Position numbers and translations under genes: made by a program | Part shown: in pieces, positions 61,164 to 64,000 of the stretch | How the letters are laid out: each line of letters opens with the position of its first letter | Numbering within the stretch: the stretch's first letter is position 1 | Source of the DNA: Balanoglossus misakiensis | Taxonomy: Eukaryota; Hemichordata | Direction: 5' to 3' | Assembly (NCBI GenBank): GCA_040954595.2 | Contig: CM082581.2 | Span: forward strand, 3,472,001 to 3,536,000 | DNA: 64,000 nt | The notes under the pieces: generated by a model | Told to the model about the DNA's origin: nothing | The model's database searches: none | Seen by the model: only the letters and a program-made list of their open reading frames with translations

Positions 61164-64000
61164 ATTGACACATGTATGCATGCTTTGATGCAAGTGAACT
61201 GAGTTCTAGAGCCAAGCTTCTGCATCAGAGCTAACATATACCATACATGTATCTGCACTTTTCTTGATCAGTATATCTGTCACGGAGTCAACAATATTTG
61301 TCAAATTGGGTGTGAAGAAGCATTAAGCTAGAGTGTAGTCTTCCTGTCTACTGATGGTTTCCCAGGCAACAGATGAAACCCACTGCACGATGATTGTCAC
61401 ATTAGCATGACTCCAAAAAAGAACAAATTGCTCATCATTTTCCAGTTATTACCTGGCTACACTGAAAGGAGTCTCATTAAGAAAATGTAAATTATGAAAC
61501 CTTACAATATAGACTAGTCGTTGAATTTCCAATTGCAGTCGACATTGTAAAGCTTCAACCAGATTTTACAAAATGGCTGTTCCTAATCCATACACAAGTT
61601 GTGGAGACTGTTGTAAATGATTGGCGATGATGCCACATACATACTGATGTACACTTGCTTGAGTTAGGGGCTGTAAAATAATTTTGTAGGACTTCAAACA
61701 ACATTTTATTTCATCCGGGGGGGGGGGGGGGGAGTGGAGAGGGGTGTTTGCAGTCAATTTTACTGTCACACCTATTTCGTATTGGGATTTTTTTAGCGTA
61801 CATGTAAAATAAAAACAAAAAACTGAACCAGGGAATTTCATAATCTGTAGTGTTTAACTCAATTGTTGAGAATACTAAGGGCATATTATTGAAAGGTATC
61901 ATTAACGTATCACACTTTCATTAAGGAGGGCACATTAGGTTTCTGTCCAACAAGTAAAAAATAATGTATGTTGATCTAACCCAACAATCTCAGATGGTCC
62001 CTATATAACCTTACTTTAACTTGAGTTTGGCAGAAAACATGGAATGTGTGTTTTAAATATTGGTAATTTTAGATTATATATGATACAAATATGGCAGACA
62101 ATAGCTCACATGGAAATTGAAGGTAATGATGAGTAGAGATGTGAATCAATTAAAGATCAAATTTCATGGTTTTCTTATTATTGTTCTTACTGCTCTTTTA
62201 TGTTTTTAAATTCAGGTCAGCATTTTCAAATAACTTGGCAATATTTCACCATCAATCATTTATAAAGTGTGAAGTGACATTTTTCATCTAAAAGGCTACA
62301 TGTAAATAGCAATACCTGAAAATCTGAAGAAGTGAGAAATATCACACCATAAGTTTAGGTCTACTTGTACATTTGTATTAAGCTGCTTTCTCAATTTTTT
62401 TCTCAGTTTATGATTCAAACAGCACTGAGTTTACTACACATACATAAGGAACTTCATTTTTGTTTCATTGGTAAATGTGATACGATAAGACTCTCTCATG
62501 CACCCACAGGTTGCATGATGGCACGCAACCCCCCCCCACCCCTTTTTTAAGTTCAAAAAGTGACAGAAATGTCAAAACATTGTGTTTTATAACACTGAAT
62601 TTCAAGATCAGCAAACTCAACAGTCAAAACAGGAGTTGATAGCAGCAAGATACTGAACCAAATTTAATATACACAACAAATAACTAACCTTGAACCACTT
62701 TATTTTTTATTCATAAAGGCCAACCTTGTTCTGCAGTGACATGTTGATGGTGAATTTAATAATAATAGCTTTTATACAAATGAACTGACAGCAGGTAGGA
62801 AACACTAGTAATGAAATTGTCCTTCAAGTTGCAGTATTTTTAGAAGGTCAGATTTTCTTCTCCACAAAAGCACAGTAGGAGCAGTGTCAAAACAGTGCAA
62901 AGAAATCAAAGTCTGATCGATGTCTTTGTGGGCGACAAAATTAAGGAAGTGTCCTTTATTGTACAAAACCTTCCACTGAATCGTCAACCTTTACTTGTTA
63001 AACTTAATTCATTCACTTGTTGAGGTCATTACATCCTGCACCTGGCATTCCTGTTTTCTTCAATATTTAAAACTGTAAAGCTTATTAAATGTAGGGTAAT
63101 TTTGCTCACACAATGAATGTATCGCTATGCAATTTAATTTTTATTATCAGAGCATGGACAAAACCTCTATACCTATATATTTTGTGGCTACCGTAAACCA
63201 TGAACACTATTACAATTTAGAGAAAGCATCTGTCTGTGTGTATTCAAGACTTTATTACTATGGAATTTACAAAATTATAAGCAGGAATTTACTTCTTATT
63301 TGGGAGAATTCAGTGGAAGTCTGACACTGTGTGTTATGTATATATTAAGATATTGATTTCTTACCACGCAAAGACACAATTGATATATTGACATAAATAC
63401 CATTTCAATGTTTACTCAAGTGTCTCTACTTAGGATTTCTACTGTCAGCCTTACACAAGGAGCTGAAAGCACCTTAGCTTGCATTTGCCATTGCTGGCAA
63501 TGGCACATGTACATGTATATATTCCGACAATCCTGGTTTATTGTGGTCTACAATTACATTGTATTAAGTTATACGCATTTTTGTGGTTAGGACGTATAAT
63601 GATTTTAATAGTGAATGGATTTAGGAAAATGAACAGCAAATTAGCCAGTGATAATGACTCCACTTTTGCACTGTTAAAACAAATTAACAAATTTGGTGAA
63701 TTCCCAAGTGTGCCTGGGTCACCCCTAAGAGCCTGTATACCAATTTTAAAGCAATCAAACAGTTTCAGGAAAGATTTTTTTGACCGAAAATGGCATAAGC
63801 CTTCCCCTCCCCCATATAAAAATAAGCAAGTTTCACCACAATTTGCATAAATCTGACTATATGGTCACTGTGCTTTTCACTCTACATAGCCATTCTGTGG
63901 GTTTTGTTTTGTTTTTCACTGGAATACAAGTCTTCAAAAACTTAATATCCAGTAAATGCTTAAGATGACCTATGTGAGCTATCAAACCGTAAATTCTACT
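61164..64000. other. Gene-free right end of the window
   Basis: No exon is supported on either strand. It includes a 16-base G run at 61717-61732 and a C run near 62530. The scattered short open frames lack flanking splice or start context. Confidence 0.4.

Noticed and set aside
63479-63850. 123-codon plus-strand frame at the right edge
   Set aside because: AT-rich sequence, no recognisable domain, no start or splice context.

Overview
This is animal nuclear DNA: AT-rich (roughly 60% or more A+T by eye), with intron-dense genes, GT-AG splice sites, AATAAA signals and many short dispersed inverted-repeat elements. Four conserved single-copy genes could be rebuilt exon by exon with every codon phase closing: POLR2B, OAT, the orthologue of human C2orf42, and PRDX3. 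The proteins resemble human ones closely. Together with the TACATGTA-rich AT background and the mobile-element mix, this suggests a marine invertebrate bilaterian, plausibly an invertebrate deuterostome. The species cannot be fixed from the sequence alone.

Layout. 1-1813: a partial dispersed repeat, then the POLR2B 3' untranslated region. 1814-18506 (-): POLR2B, 22 coding exons, 1174 aa, with several elements in its introns. 18507-22116: gene-free spacer carrying the POLR2B start region and probably a non-coding first exon of OAT. 22117-27133 (+): OAT, 7 coding exons, 431 aa, with elements sitting next to splice sites and in the 3' UTR. 29163-36012: an accessory block in which two mobile-element-type genes run antisense through each other's introns. 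One (-) is a P-element/THAP9-like transposase with an RFX-like winged helix at its N-terminus. The other (+) is the C-terminal part of a PIF1-like helicase followed by SAP-like and PHD-finger segments. Both look inactivated by element insertions and stop codons. 36013-39322: spacer with two well-defined non-autonomous elements. 39323-44617 (-): C2orf42 homologue, 6 coding exons, 582 aa. 44618-46733: head-to-head promoter region with CCAAT boxes. 46734-50684 (+): PRDX3, 7 coding exons, 240 aa. 50685-64000: about 13 kb with no gene I can name, two weak candidate terminal exons on the minus strand, and more non-autonomous elements.

The four host genes are housekeeping: transcription (POLR2B), mitochondrial ornithine/proline metabolism (OAT), mitochondrial peroxide removal (PRDX3), and a poorly understood zinc-ribbon/SWIM-like protein (C2orf42). 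They do not form a pathway. OAT and PRDX3 are also on the same chromosome band in humans (10q26), so part of this linkage may be ancient. The most unusual part is the interleaved transposase/helicase block at 29-36 kb. The rest of the window is a dense collection of at least a dozen families of short inverted-repeat elements, several with readable target-site duplications, including one clear case of an element nested in another.
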